NCBI GenBank assembly: GCA_943330745.2
Contig: CALQIX020000001.1
Coordinates: 1-64,000 of the forward strand
Length of the DNA stretch: 64,000 bases
Source: Lishizhenia tianjinensis
Lineage (GTDB): Bacteria > Bacteroidota > Bacteroidia > Flavobacteriales_D > Crocinitomicaceae
Direction of reading: 5' to 3'
In this document: positions 36,736 to 44,876 of the stretch, piece after piece
Layout of the letters: the number at the start of each line of letters is the position of its first letter
Numbering within the stretch: position 1 is the stretch's first letter
Translations under genes and position numbers: made by a program
Notes under the pieces: model-generated
Databases searched by the model: none
Told to the model about the DNA's origin: nothing
What the model saw: only the letters and a program-made list of their open reading frames with translations

Positions 36736-38049
36736 ATGTATAAAAAATCTATTTTTTGGCATCGGAGAGACATTCGGATCGAAGATAACGCAGGACTATT
36801 CAAAGCATTAAATCAAAGTGAAGAAGTTCAAGCCATTTTTATTTTCGATCGTGAAATCCTTAATCTGCTTCCGAAAAATGATCAGCGTGTATTATTTATC
36901 CATCAAGAAATTGAAAAGTTAAAGAAAGTGTATATTGACCTTGGAAGTGATTTAGTGGTTTATTTTGGAAATCCAATTGAATTGATTCCGGAAATTGCCC
37001 TTGAACATGAAGCACAAGCTGTTTTCACAAATCGTGATTACGAACCATATGCTACACAACGAGATCAATTATTATTCGAAAAATTAGAGAAAGAAGGCAT
37101 AAAATTTATTGGAACGAAAGATCACGTCATTTTTGAAAAAGCTGAAATCACAAAAGACGACGGTAAACCTTATACGATTTTCACTCCTTATTCCAAAAAA
37201 TGGAAAGCAACAGTAACTGAAATTCAATTGGAATCCCATCCAATGGAAAATCTTCTTTTTAAACTGATTCAAACTGAGAAAAAAAGTAACTTATTAACAC
37301 TTGAATCTATTGGTTTTGACAGCACTCAAACAGTAGAATTCCCATCCGAAAAACGAAATAAAGACATCATTAGTTCATATACTGAAAATCGTAATTTCCC
37401 AGCATTAAACGGTACATCTAAAATAAGTTTGCACCTACGTTTTGGCACTATTTCTATTCGTGAGTTAGCGCGTGAAGCTCTTTCATTAAACGAAACATTT
37501 TTAAACGAACTCATCTGGAGGGATTTTTATCAAATGATTATCCATTGGTTTCCTCATTCGGCCAAGAACTCCTTCAAGACGCAATACGATCGCATTCAAT
37601 GGGAACAAAACGAAGCACATTTCAATGCGTGGTGCGCGGGAAAAACAGGTTATCCGATTGTGGATGCTGGAATGCGCGAATTAAACTCAACAGGATTCAT
37701 GCATAACCGCGTTCGGATGGTAGTTGCAAGTTTTCTCACAAAACATTTATTGATTGACTGGCGCCTCGGTGAAGGTTATTTTGCCGAAAAACTATTGGAT
37801 TTCGAATTAGCAAGTAATTCTGGAGGTTGGCAATGGGCGGCGGGTTGTGGTTGCGATGCAGCGCCCTATTTTCGCGTATTCAACCCTACTGCACAACAAG
37901 AGAAGTTCGATAAACAGTTTGAGTACATTAAAAAATGGGTTCCTGAATTTGGAACACCGGATTATCCTGAACCAATTATAGATCATAAATTTGCCAGAGA
38001 ACGCGTGTTGGCGAGGTATAAGGAAGCATTAGATACATCTACCCCGTAG
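36736..38049 (+). CDS. Deoxyribodipyrimidine photolyase/cryptochrome
   Basis: The 437-residue flavoprotein uses blue light to repair pyrimidine dimers. The antenna-binding alpha/beta domain (1-130) begins FWHRRDIRIEDNAGLFKAL. The FAD-binding helical domain has LNELIWRDFYQMI, CAGKTGYPIVDAGMREL, NRVRMVVASFLTKHLLIDWR and the SGGWQWAAGCGCDAAPYFR signature. The retained tryptophan in that signature supports a real photolyase. Together with the carotenoid cluster it points to life in illuminated water; that is inference. Confidence 0.93.
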   Translation: MYKKSIFWHRRDIRIEDNAGLFKALNQSEEVQAIFIFDREILNLLPKNDQRVLFIHQEIEKLKKVYIDLGSDLVVYFGNPIELIPEIALEHEAQAVFTNRDYEPYATQRDQLLFEKLEKEGIKFIGTKDHVIFEKAEITKDDGKPYTIFTPYSKKWKATVTEIQLESHPMENLLFKLIQTEKKSNLLTLESIGFDSTQTVEFPSEKRNKDIISSYTENRNFPALNGTSKISLHLRFGTISIRELAREALSLNETFLNELIWRDFYQMIIHWFPHSAKNSFKTQYDRIQWEQNEAHFNAWCAGKTGYPIVDAGMRELNSTGFMHNRVRMVVASFLTKHLLIDWRLGEGYFAEKLLDFELASNSGGWQWAAGCGCDAAPYFRVFNPTAQQEKFDKQFEYIKKWVPEFGTPDYPEPIIDHKFARERVLARYKEALDTSTP

Positions 38050-38122
38050 GTTGAAGTTTAATGCTTTACATATTATGAGAATATTTCAAAATTGAAACAC
38101 CTTTATTTTAGTGAAATAATTG

Positions 38123-38130
38123 TATATTTG
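38123..38130 (+). promoter_or_regulatory. -7 element of the structured RNA locus
   Basis: TATATTTG, an exact -7 match, sits 74 nt after the photolyase stop. A transcript would start near 38136, just before the first hairpin. Confidence 0.55.
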
Positions 38131-38135
38131 TTTAT

Positions 38136-38430
38136 CCTAACGAGGAAATCTTATCCATGACGATTTTTTAAATTAAAAAAATGTCAGGATAACCCTGATA
38201 AAATAGAATCTATTTTCATCAGCTCGTAGGGGAATACTCAATGGAGTATTTGGTTAATGTAAAAAAATAGCGTTTGCTAAACGTCCTGTGCCGTAAAAGT
38301 CGAAATTCTATGTAAGACAGGGAAGTTAAAGTGAAACGCTCATGCCATAGGCGTGGGCGTTGCTTTGCTTTGTCTTACTGGGCTTCGACTCCCATCGGTA
38401 CAAGCTAAGGCAACTGTCCCACGCTTTTTT
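38136..38430 (+). ncRNA. Candidate structured RNA, about 295 nt, family not recognised
   Basis: Between a consensus -7 element and a T-run terminator lies a segment with no meaningful ORF but five nested or successive helices. H1: TTATCC 38151-38156 with GGATAA 38187-38192, plus inner TGAC/GTCA. H2: 38196-38221. H3: AATACTC 38233-38239 with GAGTATT 38244-38250. H4: AGCGTTT 38269-38275 with AAACGCT 38334-38340, enclosing CCTGT 38285/ACAGG 38317. H5: GCGTGGG 38351-38357 with CCCACGC 38418-38424, with inner GTTGC/GCAAC, GCTT/AAGC and TGGG/CCCA. It does not fit tmRNA, RNase P RNA or a riboswitch class I know. It could be a trans-acting sRNA, or a leader of the LamG gene at 38480. Confidence 0.6.
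38351..38430 (+). terminator. Long bulged terminator arm of the structured RNA
   Basis: A 74-nt stem-loop with segments GCGTGGG/CCCACGC, GTTGC/GCAAC, GCTT/AAGC, TAC/GTA and TGGG/CCCA is closed by the loop CTTCGACT. Six T follow (38425-38430), then ATTTTTG. It would end transcription about 50 nt before the LamG gene. Confidence 0.55.
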
Positions 38431-38479
38431 ATTTTTGTAAAAACTCACTGTGGGACGAGTGAAACTAAAACTTTTAAAA

Positions 38480-39838
38480 ATGAAAAAAGTTATGTTTACA
38501 GCCTTTGCAGTTGGGCTTAGTTTAACTGCAAATTTTTGGGCGCAAGTACCAAGTTATGTACCAACAAATGGATTAGTTGGTTATTGGCCGTTTAACGGAA
38601 ATGCGAATGATGAGAGTGGGAATGGTAATAATGGGACAGTGAATGGCGCTACGTTGACAACGGATCGAAATGGAGTTGCGAATAAGGCGTATAGTTTTGA
38701 TGGGATTGATGATTTTATTGATTTTGTGAACAGTTCAGTGCCTACAGGTGTTTCTTCTAGAACGATTAGTCTGTGGTTTTATGTAATTAGTTATCCTCAA
38801 GACCAACAGGGATATTATTTCTATTCTCAAGGAATAACAACGATTCCGAACAGTGGTCAATCTCACAACCTTGTTTTGATTAGAAATAATTCAAATCCGA
38901 CAGCAGGCCCTATATATCTTGCTTACACTGCCTCACATTCGACTGAAATACAGGCAAATTTTCAACCAGTAATATCAAATTGGTATCATTTAGTTGGTGT
39001 GTACGAACAGGGGCTAGCTAAACTATTTCTTAACTCAAATTTATTATCGCAATTATCCGTTCCATTTTGGAATACTGCAAATAATAATTTCGTAATTGGC
39101 AGACGGGCAGATCCTGACGACTATTGTGAAGGCAAAATCGACGACATCGGCATCTGGAATCGGGCTTTAACCGAATGTGAAATTCAAGACTTATATAATT
39201 CCCAAATTAATTCTATAGCTGGTTCAATATCTGTAGCTCCAAACCCTGCTTCAATTGGTTCAAATGTAACCTTATTAACTGCTCCAAACTCAACCAATGT
39301 TCAGTGGCAAAGTAATCCGTCCAACTATGGCTGGCAAAATGTTCCAGCTAATTCAAGTTATAGTGGTGGAACAACAAATACATTAACTGTAAATAATGTT
39401 CAGTTGTCAAATCATAACCAACCTTTTCGTTTGATTGGTTCTAATGGAAACTGCACAGACACTTCCAACATTGCAACTATCCAAATTGCTGATACGTGTA
39501 TTACAACTGTTTATGACACCCTTCTAACCACCGTAACTGACACACTCATCATAAACACGACTTTGAGTTTACCAGCACCAAACAACGAGAATACTATTTT
39601 AATTTATCCCAACCCAGCAAGTGATCATATTACTATTGATAATGGAAACTATGCAGCAATGGCTGGTTATACAATTAAAATTGAGAACAATGCAGGTCAG
39701 CAGGTCTTCCAAAGTGCCATCAACCAAGCGCAATTCTATGTGGATTTGAGTACTTGGTCAGGTAACGGATTGTATTTTGTTCACCTCATCGATCCGCAAA
39801 ATAATACGGTGACGGTGAGAAAAATTGTGTTGCAATGA
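38480..39838 (+). CDS. LamG-domain secreted protein with T9SS sorting domain
   Basis: ATG 38480 (452 residues) starts the signal peptide MKKVMFTAFAVGLSLTANFW; an upstream in-frame GTG at 38450 does not. Residues about 28-235 are a LamG/concanavalin-like domain: GLVGYWPFNGNANDESGNGN, YSFDGIDDFIDF and the closing GKIDDIGIWNRALTECEIQ. An Ig-like segment (about 240-335) and the C-terminal T9SS domain (about 375-452, ILIYPNPASDHITID) follow. Probably a secreted carbohydrate- or surface-binding protein. Its 3' end is duplicated downstream. Confidence 0.85.
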   Translation: MKKVMFTAFAVGLSLTANFWAQVPSYVPTNGLVGYWPFNGNANDESGNGNNGTVNGATLTTDRNGVANKAYSFDGIDDFIDFVNSSVPTGVSSRTISLWFYVISYPQDQQGYYFYSQGITTIPNSGQSHNLVLIRNNSNPTAGPIYLAYTASHSTEIQANFQPVISNWYHLVGVYEQGLAKLFLNSNLLSQLSVPFWNTANNNFVIGRRADPDDYCEGKIDDIGIWNRALTECEIQDLYNSQINSIAGSISVAPNPASIGSNVTLLTAPNSTNVQWQSNPSNYGWQNVPANSSYSGGTTNTLTVNNVQLSNHNQPFRLIGSNGNCTDTSNIATIQIADTCITTVYDTLLTTVTDTLIINTTLSLPAPNNENTILIYPNPASDHITIDNGNYAAMAGYTIKIENNAGQQVFQSAINQAQFYVDLSTWSGNGLYFVHLIDPQNNTVTVRKIVLQ

Positions 39839-39874
39839 TAAATGGTTGAAACCATTTTTAATGTGTGATTCTTC

Positions 39875-39906
39875 AAATAGGGTCGGGATTAATCCCGACC
39901 CTATTT
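39875..39906. terminator. Perfect 32-bp palindromic terminator
   Basis: The bases from AAATAGGG to CCCTATTT form a perfect palindrome with TTAA at the centre, giving a strong hairpin in both directions downstream of the LamG gene. Confidence 0.65.
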
Positions 39907-39938
39907 GTTTAAATGTGTTTGGATTATCCATTTCAATG

Positions 39939-40009
39939 GATTTCATTTCGTTTACCCTTAGATCCGCAAAATAATGCAGTGACGGTGAGGAAAATTGTGT
40001 TGAAATGAT
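39939..40009 (+). pseudogene. Remnant of a T9SS-domain gene 3' end
   Basis: From GGATTTCATTTCGTT (39939) to TGA 40009 the sequence resembles the last codons of the LamG gene (GGATTGTATTTTGTT onward). The final 15 codons are intact in frame, but nothing coding precedes them. It is best explained by deletion or recombination between two neighbouring paralogues. Confidence 0.65.
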
Positions 40010-40049
40010 AAATGGTTGAAACCATTTTTAATGTGTGATTCTTCAAATA

Positions 40050-40078
40050 GGGTCGGATTTTTTCGACCCTAATTTTTT
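40050..40078 (+). terminator. Terminator hairpin of the lost paralogue
   Basis: GGGTCG (40050-40055) pairs with CGACCC (40064-40069), followed by TAATTTTTT. It corresponds in position to the palindrome after copy 1 but has diverged. Confidence 0.5.
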
Positions 40079-40150
40079 GAGTAAAATTCAAGAAATTATT
40101 TTACGTTTACTTTTAAAACCCTTATTATACATAGGATTAAACCTCTAAAT

Positions 40151-40310
40151 ATGTAAAGTATAAAACTCAAATTATGTAAAATAAAAATTTCTAAAAATGC
40201 AAAGTAAAATACTTATAATATGTAAAGTAATATTTTTATATTATGTAAAGTAAATAATTCAAATTATGTAAAATAAAAACCTCATAATATGTAAAATAAA
40301 TCCTATATTT
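40151..40310 (+). repeat. Seven 23-bp tandem repeats upstream of the ATPase gene
   Basis: Units with the core TATGTAAARTA start at about 40151, 40174, 40197, 40219, 40242, 40265 and 40288, a constant 23-bp period; the third has AATGCAAAGTA. Two more degenerate units may precede (near 40105 and 40128). The last unit runs into the TATATTTG promoter of the next gene. The spacing is about two helical turns, so a protein could bind every unit on one face of the DNA. Confidence 0.8.
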
Positions 40311-40311
40311 G
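40304..40311 (+). promoter_or_regulatory. -7 element of the AAA ATPase gene
   Basis: TATATTTG, exact match, 8 nt before ATG 40320, directly after the last 23-bp repeat. Confidence 0.6.
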
Positions 40312-40319
40312 TAGTTCAA

Positions 40320-41585
40320 ATGAAAGAGCAACACCCATATAAAGAAAGACTTACAGACAAAGAATTACTTAGAAAGTTAGATTCTGCAGGTGCATTGTTA
40401 ATTCGTGGTATGAAAGCGTGTGGAAAAACCGAATCAGCAAAGCAATATTCAAAGAGTGTTTTGGCATTGGACCAAGATGAACAAGTACCGTTATTAATGT
40501 CAACTTCGCCGCAGCGTTTGTTATTGGGCGAAACACCAAGACTAATCGATGAATGGCAGGAACATCCAAAAATCTGGAATTATGTTCGTCATGAAGTGGA
40601 TAAACGAAAAGAAAGTGCACAATTCATTTTAACAGGTTCAGCAAATCCGGAGGAGAGCGTTAAGATGCATTCTGGTGCAGGTCGTTTTACGATATTGGAT
40701 ATGCGAACAATGAGTTGGCAAGAAATGGGTTATTCTACTGGGAAAATAAGTTTAAAAAAACTGTTTAGAGGTGAAAAAATAGACATCTACGATGAACCAA
40801 CTGACTTAGAATTCATTATTGATCGAATTATTACAGGTGGTTTCCCGGGGTTAATGAATAAAAACATTCGACAAGCGAGGGACATGAATAGAGCGTATGT
40901 TGATTTATTGGCAGAAGTAGACATGAGTCGTTTATCAAACACCAAACGTGACCCCATAAAGATTAAAAATTTATTGCGTTCATTGGCTCGAAATACAGCA
41001 ACAATGGTTGACATTAAAACCTTGGAAGCTGATATTCGTCAACGGGATTTCAAAGACATCTCACGCCCAACCATATACGACTACTTAGATGCTTTAGATC
41101 GTTTAATGATTACCGAAAATCAACCAGCATGGAGTACTCACATTCGATCTTCCTCTACTTTAAGAAAAGCAGCTAAACGCCATTTCACTGATGCGGCACT
41201 TGCTGTTGCAGCACTTGGATTGAAAAAAGAAGCTTTATTAAAAGACCTGAAATTTGTTGGATTTTTATTTGAGTCACTTGCTGTGCACGAATTGCGGGTA
41301 TACGCTCAAGTGAGCGATGCAAAAGTATATCACTATCACGATTCAAGTGGTTTAGAGGTTGATGCCATTGTGCAGAAATATAATGGTGATTGGTGTGCTT
41401 TTGAAATAAAACTTGGAACGGGTCAGATTGAAGAAGCAGCCAAGAGTTTAAAGAAATTTGTTTCTATTTTAGACACGAAAAGTGTAGCCTTGCCGAAATC
41501 ATTGAATATCATTACTGGAACAGGTATTAGCTATACGAGAAACGACGGAATTAATGTGATTTCACTGGCTTCTCTTGGTGCTTAA
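40320..41585 (+). CDS. AAA_14/DUF4143-type ATP-binding protein
   Basis: The 421-residue protein has a Walker A in LLIRGMKACGKTESAKQYS (about residues 22-40) and LIDEWQEHPKIWNYVR as Walker B (near 78). FILTGSANPEES follows as sensor 1. The DUF4143 part (about 195-400) ends in a nuclease-like VDAIVQKYNGDWCAFEIKLG, which resembles the conserved core of PD-(D/E)xK folds. Family members are common, mobile and of unclear role; links to toxin-antitoxin or defence functions have been suggested. It is preceded by a 23-bp repeat array and flanked by a gene remnant, fitting an accessory insertion. Confidence 0.85.
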   Translation: MKEQHPYKERLTDKELLRKLDSAGALLIRGMKACGKTESAKQYSKSVLALDQDEQVPLLMSTSPQRLLLGETPRLIDEWQEHPKIWNYVRHEVDKRKESAQFILTGSANPEESVKMHSGAGRFTILDMRTMSWQEMGYSTGKISLKKLFRGEKIDIYDEPTDLEFIIDRIITGGFPGLMNKNIRQARDMNRAYVDLLAEVDMSRLSNTKRDPIKIKNLLRSLARNTATMVDIKTLEADIRQRDFKDISRPTIYDYLDALDRLMITENQPAWSTHIRSSSTLRKAAKRHFTDAALAVAALGLKKEALLKDLKFVGFLFESLAVHELRVYAQVSDAKVYHYHDSSGLEVDAIVQKYNGDWCAFEIKLGTGQIEEAAKSLKKFVSILDTKSVALPKSLNIITGTGISYTRNDGINVISLASLGA

Positions 41586-42370
41586 TTTTTAACCCCAACA
41601 ATTCGATATATCATAGGAATAGCTTGAGGAATGTGATCAAAAATAAATTTATCGTCAGCGATTTGTTTCATATTGGCGAAACAATTAAACGGCGAATAAT
41701 CCATCTCTGAAAATTCTTGGATGGAAATTCCTGCTCGTATCAATGTATTCAAGATCTCCCCTATTCCGTGATTCCATGAAATCGTTTGGGTTTTAATTGG
41801 TGCGTTTCGATCTGCATATGTCCCTTCAATTTCTTCAATAATCGGTTCGCTATTAAAATAATCGTATTCTATTTTTTGAACATCGTTATCAAATGTCCAA
41901 ATAAAGGGATGAAAATCAACCATGATAAACTTTCCACCTGGCACCAACGCTTTTTTAATTGTTTCTGCCCAGGATTTGAGTTCTGGTAACCAACCAATTG
42001 TACCGTATGAAGTAAAAACAATATCAAATTGACCGATTAAGTCGTCTGGAAGTGAATATACATCTGAACAAATAAAGCCTGCATTGAGTCCCAATTGATC
42101 ATTGATCTTAACCGCATTTTCAATTGCCACATTGGAAAAATCTAAACCTGTAACTATTGCTCCCATTCGAGCCAATGACAGAGTATCTTGACCAAAATGA
42201 CATTGTAAATGCAATATTCTTTTTCCTCTTACATCTCCCAATACATCTAATTCAGGTTTTTTGAGTGAATTTTTTCCTTCCAAAAAAGTTGTTTGGTCGT
42301 AAAAATCGGATGTAAGATGAACTAATGTTTTATCATTCCATGCCTTTTGATTGATCTTCAGGTAGTTCAT
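41582..42370 (-). CDS. Class I SAM-dependent methyltransferase
   Basis: The 262-residue protein has the SAM-binding motif GKRILHLQCHFGQDTLSLAR (near residue 48), then GLDFSNVAIENA and the acidic SDVYSLPD. FDIVFTSYGTIGWLPELKSW and PGGKFIMVDFHPF mark the following strands. The substrate is unknown; relatives act on small molecules. Its 5' end overlaps the upstream membrane-protein gene by 38 nt and its 3' end overlaps the convergent ATPase gene by 4 nt. Confidence 0.87.
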   Translation of the reverse strand: MNYLKINQKAWNDKTLVHLTSDFYDQTTFLEGKNSLKKPELDVLGDVRGKRILHLQCHFGQDTLSLARMGAIVTGLDFSNVAIENAVKINDQLGLNAGFICSDVYSLPDDLIGQFDIVFTSYGTIGWLPELKSWAETIKKALVPGGKFIMVDFHPFIWTFDNDVQKIEYDYFNSEPIIEEIEGTYADRNAPIKTQTISWNHGIGEILNTLIRAGISIQEFSEMDYSPFNCFANMKQIADDKFIFDHIPQAIPMIYRIVGVKN

Positions 42371-43031
42371 TTTTTATTTCTTCGTAATTATCAAATTCAT
42401 CATCATTTTCTTTTCTTGAATTTCCGGCCTTAAAACTACCAGATACGTTCATAAAAGGCTTACCTGAAATTAAAAACATGATTCCATTGGTGATTTTTAG
42501 TAAAATACCAAGTAAAAAGAAGAACCCAATAAGTTTAAAAATAAACCCAATTATAGGTGTTTTTTCCAAACCGGTTACTTGCTCATAAAACCAAAGCGCG
42601 ATAGGATTTTTCGCAAATTCAGGAAAGAAGAAAAGTGAGGCATAAACCACAAATGCAACACCAACCACAATAATTTCTGCTTTTCGATTGAAACGAGTTT
42701 TAGATACTACGCTCAACATTCCAGAAAATCGATCCATCATAGCAGCCTGCTTTTGATCTTTTTGCATTTGACCAATAAAATATAGAAGTAAAATCAACCC
42801 TGAAATAATCATATTAAACCAATCAATTCCATTCTGACTAGAATCCATCCCATATAGAAAAAGAACATTGACCAAGAAAACTGATTTCACTCCTTTGGAA
42901 AAATACACCTCTCCAATTGATTTCTTTCTACCTCCTGACAACAAGGAAATTAATAAATTGATGAAAAACCAAATAAATCCATAAATGGCAAGTAATACAC
43001 CGATTTTAAAAATCAATTCAATAATTTGCAT
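42333..43031 (-). CDS. Membrane protein of unknown function
   Basis: The 232-residue product has five hydrophobic segments, at about residues 6-30, 48-62, 70-88, 118-138 and 158-185. A charged C-terminus contains DDEFDNYEEIKNELPED. No domain is recognised. It shares one base with the upstream gene and overlaps the downstream methyltransferase gene, so the three minus-strand genes 43729-41582 form an operon. Confidence 0.65.
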   Translation of the reverse strand: MQIIELIFKIGVLLAIYGFIWFFINLLISLLSGGRKKSIGEVYFSKGVKSVFLVNVLFLYGMDSSQNGIDWFNMIISGLILLLYFIGQMQKDQKQAAMMDRFSGMLSVVSKTRFNRKAEIIVVGVAFVVYASLFFFPEFAKNPIALWFYEQVTGLEKTPIIGFIFKLIGFFFLLGILLKITNGIMFLISGKPFMNVSGSFKAGNSRKENDDEFDNYEEIKNELPEDQSKGME

Positions 43032-43729
43032 TAGTTTTTCAGTCCTTTAAAATGTTCGTATTTGTCTTTGATAAAAAGATAGAGTTCCATCTCCGTAGAT
43101 GTTTTTAAGAAATTTTCCGACAAATTTAGAAATGAAATGAAATCATCAAACTCATCTTCATTTAATTCAATAATATCACTCGCGACATATAATCGAAGTA
43201 ACTCTTGAACCACTTTCCGTTTATTATCCTTGTATTCTTGTTCTGCTATCCAGCGTTTATTTTGTTCTTTCTTAGAAAAAGCTTGATACAAGGCCGTTAT
43301 TGGACTTTGTAAAAGTTCTACCCCTGTTACTAATCGAGTTTCACGCATGGCCAAAGCTTCTCGTTCTTCTCTAATTTCATTCAACGTTTTCAAGGGCTTG
43401 ATTATCATTTCAGTCAATTCCTGAGGTTTCTGAACCAGGTATATTTTTTGTTTCGATTGACAATTTGAATCTGCTTTTACACGAAAGCCGTAAATAACAT
43501 AACCCTTTACAGAAATTGAAATGCTGTCATTGTTTTTAGTATACGCCGAAAAATAACCATTGGGTTGACCAAAAACACCTTGTCCAGTATTACGGTTTAC
43601 AATCATTAAATTGTAGAATGACTGAATGCCCATCGAGTCAATAACTTGTCCTGTCAACAATACGCGCTCGCATTTTTGCCCAAAATTAATAAAGGGAATA
43701 ACAAAAAACAATATGAATAGATAGCGCAT
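43031..43729 (-). CDS. Exported protein with carboxypeptidase-regulatory-like domain
   Basis: The 232-residue protein has a signal peptide (MRYLFILFFVIPFINFGQ). A beta domain (about 22-100) begins RVLLTGQVIDSMGIQSFYNL and includes VFGQPNGYFSAYTKNNDSIS, the pattern of carboxypeptidase-regulatory-like/DUF4480-type modules. The charged helical rest is unrecognised. It is probably periplasmic or at the outer membrane. A TACCTTTC element lies just upstream (43732-43739). Confidence 0.7.
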   Translation of the reverse strand: MRYLFILFFVIPFINFGQKCERVLLTGQVIDSMGIQSFYNLMIVNRNTGQGVFGQPNGYFSAYTKNNDSISISVKGYVIYGFRVKADSNCQSKQKIYLVQKPQELTEMIIKPLKTLNEIREEREALAMRETRLVTGVELLQSPITALYQAFSKKEQNKRWIAEQEYKDNKRKVVQELLRLYVASDIIELNEDEFDDFISFLNLSENFLKTSTEMELYLFIKDKYEHFKGLKN

Positions 43730-43771
43730 GTGAAAGGTATAAACAATTACTTAACCAAAAACTGTTTTCAG

Positions 43772-44251
43772 CTACAATTTATTGCGTGATTCTTCCACTT
43801 TAGCTTTCAATTCTTCGCGATATGCCTCCATTTTAGCAAAAATAGTTGCATCAAATGCCGCAATCATTCGAGCGGCTAACAACCCTGCATTCTTGGCTCC
43901 ATTCAAGGCTACTGTTGCTACAGGAATTCCACTTGGCATTTGCAAGATCGATAAAATAGAGTCCCACCCGTCGATGGAATTGGACGATTTAATTGGAACA
44001 CCAATTACGGGTAGTGAAGTTAGTGAAGCAGTCATTCCCGGCAAATGCGCCGCACCACCAGCACCCGCGATTATCACAGAAATACCTTTTTCATGTGCCG
44101 TTTTAGCATAATCCAACATTCTTTCAGGAGTACGATGCGCTGAAACAATATCTAGTTCAGTTTGGATTCCAAATTCTTGTAAAACATCTTTTGCTTCCTG
44201 CATAACAGGCAGATCAGAAATGCTACCCATTATTATTCCTACTTTCGCCAT
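43772..44251 (-). CDS. purE: N5-carboxyaminoimidazole ribonucleotide mutase
   Basis: The 159-residue enzyme moves the carboxyl group of N5-CAIR to C4 in purine synthesis. It has the PurE marks [48 protein letters not shown] and [10 protein letters not shown]. It overlaps the tatA gene by 29 nt, an unusual pairing, while purK lies 10 kb away. Confidence 0.97.
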   Translation of the reverse strand: MAKVGIIMGSISDLPVMQEAKDVLQEFGIQTELDIVSAHRTPERMLDYAKTAHEKGISVIIAGAGGAAHLPGMTASLTSLPVIGVPIKSSNSIDGWDSILSILQMPSGIPVATVALNGAKNAGLLAARMIAAFDATIFAKMEAYREELKAKVEESRNKL

Positions 44252-44708
44252 CTGATTCAGTTTTAGTAATTTGAATATTGCTTTTGCTTTCTATTAATTC
44301 TGAAGGATTTAATTCATCCAAACTTAATTCAGTATTATCCATCTCCAAGTTTTGTTCAATGGATTGGTTTATGTTCTGAGCTCCTTCGTTTAAATTAGCA
44401 CTTCCATAATGAACGGTCTCATTGATATCGACCAACACTTGATCCAAGGGCTGTTTGATCTCTTCTTCCGTTTGTTGTATGAATGCATTCAAATTCAAAT
44501 CCTTTTTCACATCCAAACCAGATTTTTTTATTTCTTCTTGCAAATCTGCCGAAGCATTGCGAATTTCTTTCATTGTTCGACCTAAAGTACGAGCCATTGT
44601 TGGAATACTTTTAGAACCAAAAAAAATAAGAATAACTAAAAAAATGACTAAAATTTCAGTTCCTGAAACGTCACTTAGAAAAAGGGGATAAAAAATTTGC
44701 GTTAACAC
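44223..44708 (-). CDS. tatA: Sec-independent translocase TatA/TatB-type protein
   Basis: GTG 44708 (161 residues) is the likely start; it follows a TATTTTTG -7 element by 4 nt, whereas the longer TTG frame begins inside that element. One N-terminal membrane helix, [16 protein letters not shown], is followed by the hinge [19 protein letters not shown] and an amphipathic helix. A long acidic C-terminal tail ends the protein. This is the TatA/B architecture, forming the pore or receptor for folded, twin-arginine-tagged proteins. The long tail is more TatB-like; no tatC is adjacent. Confidence 0.88.
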   Translation of the reverse strand: MLTQIFYPLFLSDVSGTEILVIFLVILIFFGSKSIPTMARTLGRTMKEIRNASADLQEEIKKSGLDVKKDLNLNAFIQQTEEEIKQPLDQVLVDINETVHYGSANLNEGAQNINQSIEQNLEMDNTELSLDELNPSELIESKSNIQITKTESDGESRNNNG

Positions 44709-44712
44709 AAAA

Positions 44713-44720
44713 CAAAAATA
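44713..44720 (-). promoter_or_regulatory. -7 element of tatA-purE, predicted leaderless
   Basis: TATTTTTG on the minus strand, an exact TAnnTTTG match, then TTTT and GTG 44708. It selects the GTG start. Confidence 0.55.
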
Positions 44721-44850
44721 CAATTTATCGGAGAGTTGGCAACTTTACCAACGGCCTCTTTCGTTAAATCGTGTTATATTTCTTACGGATTTCTTTTGTT
44801 TTGTAGTTTATTGTTGTGTTTTTACACCTTTCAAATTCATTTGAATTGGT

Positions 44851-44858
44851 TATCTTCG
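44851..44858 (+). promoter_or_regulatory. -7 element of the thiolase gene
   Basis: TATCTTCG lies 18 nt before ATG 44877; one base off consensus. Confidence 0.4.
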
Positions 44859-44876
44859 CGCATCAAAACAAAGATT

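Larger units (their letters stand above)
39791..40059 (+). repeat. Direct repeat of about 98 bp: duplicated gene 3' end plus downstream sequence
   Basis: Copy 1 (39791-39888) covers the last 15 codons of the LamG gene and the following AAATGGTT hairpin up to GGGTCGG. Copy 2 (39961-40058) repeats it exactly 170 bp downstream with a handful of substitutions. Copy 2 would encode DPQNNAVTVRKIVLK and a stop, so it is the tail of a second T9SS-domain gene whose body has been lost. Confidence 0.8.

Noticed and set aside
38136-38430. tmRNA, RNase P RNA or cobalamin riboswitch
   Set aside because: The tmRNA ends and tag frame, the RNase P GAGGAAAGTCC core and the B12 box in the right order are all missing, though short resemblances (GGGAAG, GTGAAAC) were noticed.
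40151-40310. CRISPR array
   Set aside because: The conserved part is only about 11-14 bp within a 23-bp period, the intervening bases are too short to be spacers, and no cas genes are present.
44736-44876. N-terminal extension of the thiolase
   Set aside because: The added 47 residues do not match thiolases and the promoter-like element lies within them; ATG 44877 opens the family sequence.
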